This document shows positions 56,475-64,000 of a stretch of 64,000 nucleotides of DNA, in pieces. The translations under genes were made by a program, and so were the position numbers. This DNA is from HT1-32 sp040219025 (GTDB taxonomy: Bacteria > Pseudomonadota > Alphaproteobacteria > Rhodospirillales > HT1-32), in NCBI GenBank assembly GCA_040219025.1, contig JAVJTE010000013.1, positions 27,932 through 91,931 on the forward strand, written 5' to 3'. The notes under the pieces are model-generated. The model did not search any database. It worked only from the letters and a program-made list of their open reading frames with translations, and was not told the origin of the DNA. How positions within the stretch are numbered: the first letter of the stretch is position 1; each line of letters opens with the position of its first letter.

Positions 56475-58838
56475 ATGACTGAAATGCGAAAACATTCCTT
56501 GTTCCGGTCATTGACAGCGCTGGTTCTGTTGCTGGCGATGGGCGCGACGGTGACGGCTTTCCTGTCTCTGCCACCGGTTCACGGCCTGATGCGGGTGAAG
56601 GGACTGGAACAGCCGGTCAGGATATCCCGGGATATGTATGGTGTGCCGTCGATTACCGCCAGATCGGCAGCAGATGGCTTCTTTGCCCTGGGGTACCTGC
56701 ATGCACAGGACCGCCTGTGGCAGATGGAGGGTATGCGGCGGCTTGGTGCCGGCCGGTTGTCGGAAATTGTCGGTCAGGGTGCTCTCGATATCGACATCAT
56801 GATGCGGACACTGGGTCTGTACCGGCTGGCGGAGGGGGATGTCTCTGCCCTGCCCGATGAGTCGATGGCGCAACTGGTGGCTTATGCAGCAGGGGTAAAT
56901 GCCTGGATTTCCGATGAACGGGCTGTCCTGCCGCCTGAATTTTCCTTGCTAGGCTTTGAGCCGGAACCCTGGCAACCGGCGGATTCTGTGGTCTGGGGCC
57001 GGATCATGGCGATGCGACTCAGTGGCAACTGGCGGACGGAGCTGCTGCGCCTCGGCCTGTCAGACAAACTGTCGGCACAGCAGATAGCCGAACTCTGGCC
57101 AACCGATTCCCTTGTCGCACCTGTCACCCTGCCCGCTGACCGGCAGCTGACGGAGAGGATGCTGCCGCTGATCGACGCCATTGACCGTTCGGTCCCGCCA
57201 ACGACCGCATCCAATGCCTGGGTTCTGGGCGGTGCCAGGACGGCTACCGGGGCACCGATTCTGGCAAATGATCCCCATCTCGGCTTCAGCGCGCCGGTTC
57301 TGTGGTATCTGGCGCGTCTGGAATTGCCGGATGATGTGATGGTCGGGGCGACAGTACCGGGTGTGCCGGCCTTTCTGCTGGGCCGAAACCGGAACCTTGC
57401 CTGGGGGATGACGACAACCCACAGCGATACGCAGGATCTGTTCATCGAACGGACAGACCCTGACAATCCTGATCGCTACCGCACACGGGATGGCTGGAAG
57501 GCCTTTGACGAGCGCTGGGAAGAGATCAGGGTTCACAACGGCGATCCCGTTCGCCACCGGGTCCGGATGACAGAACGCGGGCCGGTTATCTCGGATGTGG
57601 AATCCGTGCCCACCGGCGGTACCGTGCTCAGCCTGCGGGCGGCCTCGCTGGAGCCACTCGACGGCATTGCATCGGCGGTGATGCGGCTTGGCACTGCCGC
57701 AAGCGTCGATGAAGCGATTGAGGAAATGCGGGCGATCGGGGCACCGCAGCAGAATGTGTTTCTGGCGGACCGTTCGGGGGCGACGGCGATGATCTCTCCC
57801 GGTCGTGTCCCGATCCGCCGGACAGGTGACGGTCGTTTGCCGCAAAGCGGTGTCGTCAGCGGCAACAACTGGTCCGGATTTGTCCCCTTCGCAGACCTGC
57901 CGCTCCGACGGGGCCTTCCTGATGGCTGGATCGCGAATGCCAATAACCGGCTTGTCGATGACGGCTACCCTCACCTGCTGACTGCCGACTGGCCTCCCGC
58001 CGACCGCATGAAACGGCTGGCTGACCAACTGGACACCGAACCGCCACGGACGGTTGACGCCAACCGCGCGTTACAGATGGATTCTTATTCCGCGTTCGCG
58101 GCTTCGGTTTTGCCGTCAATGACCCGGGGGGCCGTTGCGACGTCTGAACAGGAGAAGATGATTCTGCAATCACTGACCGCGTGGGATCATGTGATGGATG
58201 AAGGCAAGACAGAGCCGCTGATGTTCGCGTTGTGGGTGCGGATATTCTCCCGCCGACTGTACGCAGACGAGACCGGCGATTTTTATTCCCGCATCGATGA
58301 CCCGCGCCCGGATTTTCTCCGCCATGTTCTGAACGACCCATCCGAAAAATGGTGTGATGATGTCACAACCATCGATAAAACAGAGACATGCAGCGATATT
58401 CTGACGCAAAGCCTTAACGAGGTGGCAGGCCATTTCTCCGGTGATCTTGGGGGCGAAACCTGGGGTGACAGGCATCATGCCGTGTTCTCACACCCCGTTC
58501 TGCAGTATATTCCCGTGGTGTCCGGATTTGCGACCCTGTCAGCGCCGACCTCCGGCGGGTTCGCCACCCTGAACCGCGGAAGTTACGGACGGGACCGCAG
58601 CGGCACCTCCTTTCCGCATATCCATGGTGCGGCCTACCGGGCGGTCTATGACCTTTCCGCCAATGAGACGGCCACGGTGATTATTGCGGGCGGTCAGTCC
58701 GGTAATCCGCTATCGCTGCATTATCGTGACCTGATGGGGCGCTGGCTGTCCGATGACAGGCTGACCTATTCTACCCTGCCCGGCCGGTTTTCCGGCTCCC
58801 CGCATCAGCAACTGGAGTTGATTGGCACCGATGACTGA
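56475..58838 (+). CDS. Penicillin-acylase family (Ntn) amidohydrolase
   Basis: 787 residues. An N-terminal hydrophobic segment (SLTALVLLLAMGATVTAFLS) is a signal or anchor. The alpha chain has VRISRDMYGVPSITARSAAD and GYLHAQDRLWQMEGMRRLGA. Autocleavage is expected before Ser246 in PTTASNAWVLGG, the new N-terminal nucleophile, and ILANDPHLGFSAPVLWYL follows. Members cleave amides such as penicillins or N-acyl-homoserine lactones, so quorum quenching is possible but not shown. The stop codon lies within the start of the threonine deaminase gene. Confidence 0.88.
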   Translation: MTEMRKHSLFRSLTALVLLLAMGATVTAFLSLPPVHGLMRVKGLEQPVRISRDMYGVPSITARSAADGFFALGYLHAQDRLWQMEGMRRLGAGRLSEIVGQGALDIDIMMRTLGLYRLAEGDVSALPDESMAQLVAYAAGVNAWISDERAVLPPEFSLLGFEPEPWQPADSVVWGRIMAMRLSGNWRTELLRLGLSDKLSAQQIAELWPTDSLVAPVTLPADRQLTERMLPLIDAIDRSVPPTTASNAWVLGGARTATGAPILANDPHLGFSAPVLWYLARLELPDDVMVGATVPGVPAFLLGRNRNLAWGMTTTHSDTQDLFIERTDPDNPDRYRTRDGWKAFDERWEEIRVHNGDPVRHRVRMTERGPVISDVESVPTGGTVLSLRAASLEPLDGIASAVMRLGTAASVDEAIEEMRAIGAPQQNVFLADRSGATAMISPGRVPIRRTGDGRLPQSGVVSGNNWSGFVPFADLPLRRGLPDGWIANANNRLVDDGYPHLLTADWPPADRMKRLADQLDTEPPRTVDANRALQMDSYSAFAASVLPSMTRGAVATSEQEKMILQSLTAWDHVMDEGKTEPLMFALWVRIFSRRLYADETGDFYSRIDDPRPDFLRHVLNDPSEKWCDDVTTIDKTETCSDILTQSLNEVAGHFSGDLGGETWGDRHHAVFSHPVLQYIPVVSGFATLSAPTSGGFATLNRGSYGRDRSGTSFPHIHGAAYRAVYDLSANETATVIIAGGQSGNPLSLHYRDLMGRWLSDDRLTYSTLPGRFSGSPHQQLELIGTDD

Positions 58839-60066
58839 CAAGCGCCCGAGCCTGAGTGATATCGAAAATGCCGGGGCGATGATGCAGGGCCATCTGGTTC
58901 ATACGCCAATGGTCCGCACCGCCGTGATGAGCGACGAGACAGGGGCAGAGGTTTTTCTGAAACTCGAGAATCTCCAGGTTACCGGGTCTTTCAAGGCCCG
59001 CGGTGCAATGATCAAGATCGCTTCACTGACTGAAGCAGAGCGTTCAGCCGGGGTGATCGCCATGTCTGCCGGAAACCATGCCCAGGGCGTTGCCTATCAC
59101 GCCGGCCGGCTGGGTATTCCGGCAACCATTGTGATGCCGAAGAACACCCCATTCTCGAAGGTCGCCCGGACAGAATCGCATGGTGCGACGGTGGAGCTGA
59201 TCGGTGCCGATGTGGCGGAAGCTGCGGATGCGGCGGCGAACATCGCCGAACAGACCGGGGCAACCTTCATCCATCCGTTCGATGACCCCGCAGTGATTGC
59301 CGGTCAGGGCTGCGTCGGGCTGGAGATGTTGCGCGATGACCCGGCACTGGATGTGATTGTCGTGCCGATCGGGGGTGGCGGGCTGATTTCCGGTATCGCG
59401 ATTGCGGCGAAGGCTCTGCGGCCAGAGATCGAAATCGTCGGTGTGCAGTCAGAGGCGTTCCCGTTCATGCAGCAGGCGATGGGCAAGGCGGTCAGTGCTG
59501 CTGTGCCGACAGAAGTCGGTGTGGCAGAAGGGATTGCCGTCAAGCGCCCGGGGGCCCTGACCCGGGAAATCGTTCGTGACCTTGTGTCCGATATCATGCT
59601 GGTCAGCGAGATGCAGATAGAGCGCGCGATCCAGCGCCTGGCCGAGCAGGAGAAGATTGTCGCCGAAGGTGCCGGGGCGGTAGGCGTTGCGGCCCTGATG
59701 TCAGCGCCTTCGCGCTGGGCCGGCAAGCGGGTTGGTGTGGTGATCTGCGGGGGAAACATAGATTCCCGTCTACTCTCGACGATTCTGCTGCGGGGCTTGT
59801 CACGGGATGGCCGGATGGCCCGGCTGCGGATCACCCTGCCGGACAAACCAGGGGCGCTGGCGTCAATTTCGACGCTGATTGGCGAGGCCGGTGCAAATAT
59901 TGTCGAAATTGTTCATCAGCGGCTGTTTTATGACCTTCCGGTGCGCTATGCAGAGGTTGATGTGGCGCTGGAAACCCGCAACCGCGGGCATGTCGACAAA
60001 CTGATCGACCTGCTGACGAAAAAAGGCTTCCCGGCCCGGTTTGCCGGGAATGATTCGACGCATTAG
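58831..60066 (+). CDS. ilvA: Threonine ammonia-lyase with C-terminal ACT domain
   Basis: 411 residues from ATG. The PLP lysine is Lys55 in VTGSFKARGAMIK, and the glycine loop GGGGLISGIA binds the cofactor phosphate. A single ACT domain closes the protein (RLRITLPDKPGALASISTLI). The length and single ACT domain resemble the catabolic or allosteric short form. It yields 2-oxobutanoate from threonine. It overlaps the acylase gene by 8 bases. A TTG three codons earlier is less likely. Confidence 0.9.
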   Translation: MTDKRPSLSDIENAGAMMQGHLVHTPMVRTAVMSDETGAEVFLKLENLQVTGSFKARGAMIKIASLTEAERSAGVIAMSAGNHAQGVAYHAGRLGIPATIVMPKNTPFSKVARTESHGATVELIGADVAEAADAAANIAEQTGATFIHPFDDPAVIAGQGCVGLEMLRDDPALDVIVVPIGGGGLISGIAIAAKALRPEIEIVGVQSEAFPFMQQAMGKAVSAAVPTEVGVAEGIAVKRPGALTREIVRDLVSDIMLVSEMQIERAIQRLAEQEKIVAEGAGAVGVAALMSAPSRWAGKRVGVVICGGNIDSRLLSTILLRGLSRDGRMARLRITLPDKPGALASISTLIGEAGANIVEIVHQRLFYDLPVRYAEVDVALETRNRGHVDKLIDLLTKKGFPARFAGNDSTH

Positions 60067-60168
60067 GCATGGCTTTCGTTTGAATTGACGCTGGAGCCTG
60101 TCACATTCACCTTGGGTAATGTCACAAATGCCCGTTTAGCTTGACCCGGCGAGCTCTTGTCGGTCAAG

Positions 60169-60177
60169 TTATCCACA
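60169..60177 (+). promoter_or_regulatory. Perfect DnaA-box sequence upstream of motA
   Basis: TTATCCACA, exact to the DnaA consensus, 37 bases before the motA ATG. Just ahead is an inverted pair CTTGACC (60140) / GGTCAAG (60162). It may be a regulatory site or chance; there is no cluster of boxes as at an origin. Confidence 0.4.
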
Positions 60178-60214
60178 TGCTGGCTGCGCGAATGGCGATG
60201 GACGGAAATAGAGT

Positions 60215-61075
60215 ATGTTAGTTATCGGCGGACTGGTTTTTGTCATTGCCTGCGTTCTTGGCGGTTACATGGCCATGGGCGGCAAGCTTGGTGTTCTCAA
60301 CCAGCCATTTGAAGTTGTCATCATCTGTGGTGCCGCCATCGGGGCCTTTATTGCCGGTAACCCCGGCCATGTGCTGAAGCCGGCCATCGCCGCGTTTGGC
60401 CGCATTATCAAGGGCACCAAGTACAAGAAAGATGATTATCTCGAGCTTCTGACAATGCTTTATGCGGTGTTCAAGCTGGCAAAGTCGAAAGGTGACCTGG
60501 CACTTGAAAGTCATGTCGAGAAACCGGAAGACAGCCCGCTTTTCCAGAAGTTCCCGAAATTCATGTCTGATCACCACACGGTTGAATCATTCTGTGACTA
60601 CCTCCGTCTGCTGACGCTTGGCACCAGCACCTCCCATGAAGTCGAGGCGGTAATCGATGCGGAACTGGAAGCCCATCACGACCATGACCATGACGTGTCC
60701 AGTGCGGTTGTGAATATGAGTGAAAGCTTCCCGGCGCTTGGCATTGTCGCCGCCGTGCTGGGTGTCATCAAGACCATGGGATCGATTACGGAGCCGCCGG
60801 AAGTCCTGGGTGCCCTGATCGGTGGCGCTCTGGTCGGAACCTTCCTTGGCATTCTGATGTGCTATGGCATCGTCGGCCCGATGGCGCGCTGCCTGGAACT
60901 GATCATGAAGGCCGACAGCCATTATCATAATGTCATCAAGGCAGCCCTGATTGCCCATATGCAGGGATATGCCCCGCAGGTGTCGGTGGAGTTCGCACGC
61001 AAGAACATTCCCCATACCTGGCAGCCCAGCTTCGCCGAGACGGAAGAAGCGATCCAGAACATGCCGCCGGACTAG
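60215..61075 (+). CDS. motA: Flagellar motor stator protein MotA
   Basis: 286 residues with four membrane helices: two at the N-terminus (MLVIGGLVFVIACVLGGYMA; NQPFEVVIICGAAIGAFIAG) and two after the cytoplasmic loop (FPALGIVAAVLGVIKTMGSI; LGALIGGALVGTFLGILMCY). The conserved prolines are in GSITEPPEVLG. With MotB it forms the proton channel that drives the flagellum. motB begins three bases after the stop. Confidence 0.95.
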   Translation: MLVIGGLVFVIACVLGGYMAMGGKLGVLNQPFEVVIICGAAIGAFIAGNPGHVLKPAIAAFGRIIKGTKYKKDDYLELLTMLYAVFKLAKSKGDLALESHVEKPEDSPLFQKFPKFMSDHHTVESFCDYLRLLTLGTSTSHEVEAVIDAELEAHHDHDHDVSSAVVNMSESFPALGIVAAVLGVIKTMGSITEPPEVLGALIGGALVGTFLGILMCYGIVGPMARCLELIMKADSHYHNVIKAALIAHMQGYAPQVSVEFARKNIPHTWQPSFAETEEAIQNMPPD

Positions 61076-61078
61076 ATC

Positions 61079-61966
61079 ATGGCTGATGGCTCACCGATAA
61101 TTGTCAAAAAGATCAAGAAAGGTGGCGCGGGCCATCATGGTGGCGCGTGGAAGGTTGCCTATGCCGACTTCGTGACCGCGATGATGGCATTCTTCCTGCT
61201 GCTCTGGCTGCTGAATGCGGTCTCTGATGAATCTCTCGAAGGCATCTCGAACTATTTTGCGCCGCAGAGCCTTTCTGCCACGACCAGTGGTGCCGGTGGT
61301 ATTCTTGCGGGCCAGGTGCTCGGCGATGAAGGTGCGTCACAACGTAATGCTGCCTCGCAAAGCGTGACCCTCAGCCTGCCACCGCCGAAAGCCGGTATTG
61401 GCGGCGAAGAGAATTCCAATGTTCAGGAATTCACCCGTGAAGAGGCCGAGATCATCAAGGAAGCGGTCGAGCAGAAGATGTTCGACGAAGCCCAGCAGGC
61501 TCTGCAGCAGGCGATCGAGGCGGCGCCGGATCTTCAGGGGTTCACCGAAAATCTGAAGATCGACAGGACGGATGAAGGCCTCCGGATTCAGCTGGTTGAT
61601 CAGCAGGACAGTTCGATGTTCCCCTCCGGTCGTGCCGATCTGTTTCCTGATACCCATCAACTGCTGGGCAAGATCGTTGAGGTTATCAGCAAACTGCCTC
61701 AGAAGATCGCGATCAACGGCCATACGGACGCGACGCCGTTCATTACACAGAGCGGCTACACCAACTGGGAGCTGTCGGCAGACCGGGCGCTGGCGGCACG
61801 GCGGGCGATGCTGGATGCCGGATTGTCGCCGAAACGGATCGCCCGGGTTGTCGGCAAAGCGGAAACTGAGCCCTTTGTCGAAGATAACCCTTTCTCTCCC
61901 CAGAATCGGCGGCTTAGTATTATTCTTCTGAAAGATGCCAAACCTGCAGGCGACGCTCCGAACTAG
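61079..61966 (+). CDS. motB: Flagellar motor stator protein MotB
   Basis: 295 residues. The single membrane helix WKVAYADFVTAMMAFFLLLW carries the proton-accepting aspartate. A plug and linker follow (EEAEIIKEAVEQKMFDEAQQ), then an OmpA-like peptidoglycan-binding domain (IAINGHTDATPFITQSGYTN; ELSADRALAARRAMLDAGL; QNRRLSIILL). It anchors the stator to the wall. Confidence 0.95.
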   Translation: MADGSPIIVKKIKKGGAGHHGGAWKVAYADFVTAMMAFFLLLWLLNAVSDESLEGISNYFAPQSLSATTSGAGGILAGQVLGDEGASQRNAASQSVTLSLPPPKAGIGGEENSNVQEFTREEAEIIKEAVEQKMFDEAQQALQQAIEAAPDLQGFTENLKIDRTDEGLRIQLVDQQDSSMFPSGRADLFPDTHQLLGKIVEVISKLPQKIAINGHTDATPFITQSGYTNWELSADRALAARRAMLDAGLSPKRIARVVGKAETEPFVEDNPFSPQNRRLSIILLKDAKPAGDAPN

Positions 61967-62000
61967 CTGCGACTGCCGGCGGCTTGTCAGGGACAGGTGA

Positions 62001-62741
62001 ATGCATAACGCCCCAAAGACGAAACCGCTGTTTTTCTACACCACAGCCCCGCTGCCCTGCCCCTATATCGAGGGCCGCGAGGAACGGAAAGTCGTGGTCG
62101 AACTGTCGGGGCGCGAGGCGGTTCGTCTGCATGATGATCTCAGCCGTGCCGGTTTTCGTCGCAGCCATGGCATCGCCTATACCCCGGCCTGCACCGGCTG
62201 CAATGCCTGTATTGCGCTGCGGGTTGATGTCGCGGGATTTCGGCTTGCTGCATCGCGGTCCCTGAGGCGGGTCTGGAATGCAAACCCCGGCATGACCGTC
62301 GAACAGAAACCGGCGCTGGCCACGGCGGAGCAATACCGGCTGTTTGCCCGGTATCAGGACGGCCGGCACAGCGACGGTGACATGGCCAGCATGAGTTTCT
62401 ATGACTATCAGGTGATGATCGAGGATACATCGATTGATACCTTCATCGCTGAGTTCCGCGATCCGGATGGTGTGCTTCGTGCAGTCTGCCTGTTTGATCG
62501 TCTGGGCGACGGCCTGTCGGCGGTTTATTCGTTCTTCGATATCTCCGATTCGAGGCGGGGTCTCGGTACCTATATGGTTCTCTGGTGCATCGAACAGGCC
62601 CGGCGTGACGCCCTGCCCTATGTCTATCTTGGCTACTGGATCCGGGAATGCCGTAAAATGTCCTACAAGACCCGCTTTGAGCCCTGCGAGGCGCTGATTG
62701 ACGGTGTCTGGCAGCGGCTTGATTTTGATAAAACTCCCTGA
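62001..62741 (+). CDS. bpt: Aminoacyl-tRNA-protein transferase Bpt (N-end rule)
   Basis: 246 residues. LFFYTTAPLPCPYIEGREER, RSHGIAYTPACTGCNACIAL (the cysteine cluster of the ATE/Bpt N-domain) and YRLFARYQDGRHSDGDMASM are diagnostic. YMVLWCIEQARRDALPYVYL and GYWIRECRKMSYKTRFEPCE belong to the acyltransferase half. Bpt attaches leucine to proteins with N-terminal Asp or Glu, marking them for ClpAP. It may be co-transcribed with motAB (34-base gap). Confidence 0.93.
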   Translation: MHNAPKTKPLFFYTTAPLPCPYIEGREERKVVVELSGREAVRLHDDLSRAGFRRSHGIAYTPACTGCNACIALRVDVAGFRLAASRSLRRVWNANPGMTVEQKPALATAEQYRLFARYQDGRHSDGDMASMSFYDYQVMIEDTSIDTFIAEFRDPDGVLRAVCLFDRLGDGLSAVYSFFDISDSRRGLGTYMVLWCIEQARRDALPYVYLGYWIRECRKMSYKTRFEPCEALIDGVWQRLDFDKTP

Positions 62742-62840
62742 TGCTTGCTGATTGCCTGTTCGCGTTTTGACGCCCTATACTCCCGGTCTATGGGCCAGCC
62801 ATGGCTGTCGCCCTGAATTTCAAACGGGAGGATTACCGAG

Positions 62841-63947
62841 ATGAAGAGAAGAGAATTTGTGCGTGGCGCGGCGGTAGCCGGCGTTGCGGCAGCGGGTGCC
62901 GGTGCGGCATCCTTTCCGGCGCCAGCTATTGCGCAGAGTATTCGTGAACTGAAGCTGGTGACGACCTGGCCGAAGAATTTTCCGGGTCTGGGTACGGGTG
63001 CGCAGCGTATGGCGGACCGTATCACGGCGGCGACGGATGGTGCGCTGACGGTGAAGCTGTTTGCAGCGGGTGAGCTGGTACCGCCGTTCGAGAGTTTTGA
63101 TGCGGTCTCCAACGGTACGGCGGACATGTATCACGGTGCCGAATATTACTGGCAGGGCAAGTCGAAGGCGTTCAACTTCTTCGCGGCAGTGCCGTTTGGT
63201 TTCACGGCATCTGAGATGGATTCCTGGATCCAGTTTGGCGGTGGTCAGGAGCTTTGGGACAAGCTGTCGGGTGATTTCAACATCAAGCCGTTTGTTGCCG
63301 GTAACACGGGCGTTCAGATGGGTGGCTGGTTCAACAAGGAGATCAACCAGCTTGAGGATTACAAGGGTCTGAAGATCCGTATGCCGGGTCTTGGTGGCGA
63401 GGTGCTGCGCCAGATTGGTGCGGCGGCTGTGTCGCTGCCGGGTGGCGAGATTTTCCCGTCGCTGCAGTCGGGTGCGATTGATGCGACGGAATGGGTTGGC
63501 CCGTGGAACGATCTGGCCTTCGGTTTCTACAAGGTGACGAAGTATTACTACTATCCGGGTTTCCATGAGCCGGGCACGGCGCTGGGCGCGGGTATGAACC
63601 TGAAGGTATGGGAGAGCCTTTCGGCCCAGCACAAGGCGATTGTGACGGATGCGATGGCAGCCGAGAACAGCGCGACGCTGGCTGAGTTCAATGCGCGGAA
63701 CAACGATTCTCTCGATGTTCTGACGGAGAAGCACAAGGTTCTGCTGCGGAAGTTTGATGACAAGACGCTGAACGCGATTGGTGAAGCGTCGGGTGATGTT
63801 GTTTCTGCGACGGCGAATGACGGCGGTATCACGAAGGAAGTTTATGACAGCTTCATCGCGTTCCGTAAGAAGGCCCTCGCCTGGTCGAAGATCGCTGATC
63901 AGGCCTATACCAACGCCCGCGTCCTGCCGTTCAAATACGGCAAGTAA
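62841..63947 (+). CDS. TRAP transporter solute-binding protein, DctP family, Tat-exported
   Basis: 368 residues. The N-terminus MKRREFVRGAAVAGVAAAGA is a twin-arginine signal, probably cut after AIA near residue 33. The DctP fold shows LVTTWPKNFPGLGTGAQRMA, DMYHGAEYYWQGKSKAFNFF, LKIRMPGLGGEVLRQIGAAA and GAIDATEWVGPWNDLAFGFY, the substrate-carboxylate region of TRAP receptors for mannitol or 2-oxoacid-like ligands. No dctQM genes follow within the window. Codon choice (many ACG, GCG, GGT, CGT) differs visibly from neighbours. GGGAGG lies before the ATG. Confidence 0.9.
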   Translation: MKRREFVRGAAVAGVAAAGAGAASFPAPAIAQSIRELKLVTTWPKNFPGLGTGAQRMADRITAATDGALTVKLFAAGELVPPFESFDAVSNGTADMYHGAEYYWQGKSKAFNFFAAVPFGFTASEMDSWIQFGGGQELWDKLSGDFNIKPFVAGNTGVQMGGWFNKEINQLEDYKGLKIRMPGLGGEVLRQIGAAAVSLPGGEIFPSLQSGAIDATEWVGPWNDLAFGFYKVTKYYYYPGFHEPGTALGAGMNLKVWESLSAQHKAIVTDAMAAENSATLAEFNARNNDSLDVLTEKHKVLLRKFDDKTLNAIGEASGDVVSATANDGGITKEVYDSFIAFRKKALAWSKIADQAYTNARVLPFKYGK

Positions 63948-64000
63948 GCGGGTCGAAGACCTGATGGCATGAGGCCATCCTGCTCCGGGCCACGCCAATT

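Noticed and set aside
62820..63998. 392-codon open frame opposite the TRAP receptor
   Set aside because: Explained by the codon bias of the receptor gene; the translation is Arg-rich with no family features.

Overview
This window looks like a chromosomal segment of a motile, aerobic alphaproteobacterium, probably Rhodospirillales-like. The evidence is gene content and order: dusB-ntrB-ntrC-ntrY-ntrX-trkA followed by hfq-hflX, a MucR/Ros regulator, a CIRCE-controlled groESL, a ubiquinol-cytochrome c chaperone next to DUF177 and rpmF-plsX-fabH-ihfA, a fused ispDF, a Bpt-type aminoacyl-tRNA-protein transferase, and promoters of the alphaproteobacterial general-stress type (GGAAC-N16-CGTT). Genus cannot be fixed from the sequence alone. 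The DNA is GC-rich apart from a few short AT-rich intergenic stretches. No rRNA, CRISPR array, insertion sequence or prophage was recognised; one tRNA (Pro, GGG) is present.

Layout. 0-2.4 kb: start of an acyl-CoA synthetase, an ABM-domain protein, a GntR/FCD regulator and a TauE/SafE exporter. 2.5-7.2 kb: a cluster of small envelope and stress genes (two coiled-coil proteins, a 44-residue membrane peptide, an OmpA-like lipoprotein, an RHH protein, an ECF sigma factor with a minimal anti-sigma, a hemerythrin, DUF4112 and a glycine-zipper lipoprotein). Five perfectly spaced GGAAC-N16-CGTT promoters serve these genes, and this is the most interesting part of the window. 7.3-14.3 kb: catabolic genes (mmsA, XRE-cupin regulator plus dimethylglycine/sarcosine dehydrogenase-like enzyme, a beta-hydroxyacid dehydrogenase, an inositol-monophosphatase-family protein). 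14.4-16.4 kb: groES-groEL. 16.5-28.4 kb: a long minus-strand chain from dusB through ntrBC, ntrYX, trkA, a D-amino-acid aminotransferase and a HAD phosphatase to hfq-hflX, joining nitrogen signalling, potassium uptake and RNA regulation. 28.4-32.2 kb: a CcsA-like protein, ispDF, cutA, two small hypothetical or RusA-like genes, a [2Fe-2S] protein and tRNA-Pro. 32.2-37.2 kb: MerR-type regulator, ihfA, fabH, plsX, rpmF, DUF177, cytochrome bc1 chaperone and divergent bamE.

37.3-48.3 kb: a proton-pumping pyrophosphatase, then one tightly packed minus-strand operon rpiB-glyA-nrdR-ribD-ribE-ribBX-ribH-nusB-thiL-fliL-MFS covering riboflavin, thiamine and one-carbon metabolism, with a stray flagellar gene at its end. 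48.3-53.4 kb: mucR, a ZIP metal transporter and a valine/isobutyrate catabolic operon (isobutyryl-CoA dehydrogenase, 3-hydroxyisobutyryl-CoA hydrolase, mmsB, DUF6898) whose last pathway step, mmsA, lies 43 kb away. 53.5-64 kb: hemB, two alpha/beta hydrolases, a penicillin-acylase-family enzyme overlapping a threonine deaminase, motAB, bpt and a Tat-exported TRAP solute receptor.

Many neighbouring genes overlap by 1-8 bases, so co-transcription is likely through most of 17-28 kb and 39-48 kb. Several starts are GTG or TTG. All functional statements come from motif and family recognition by eye; no database search was run.
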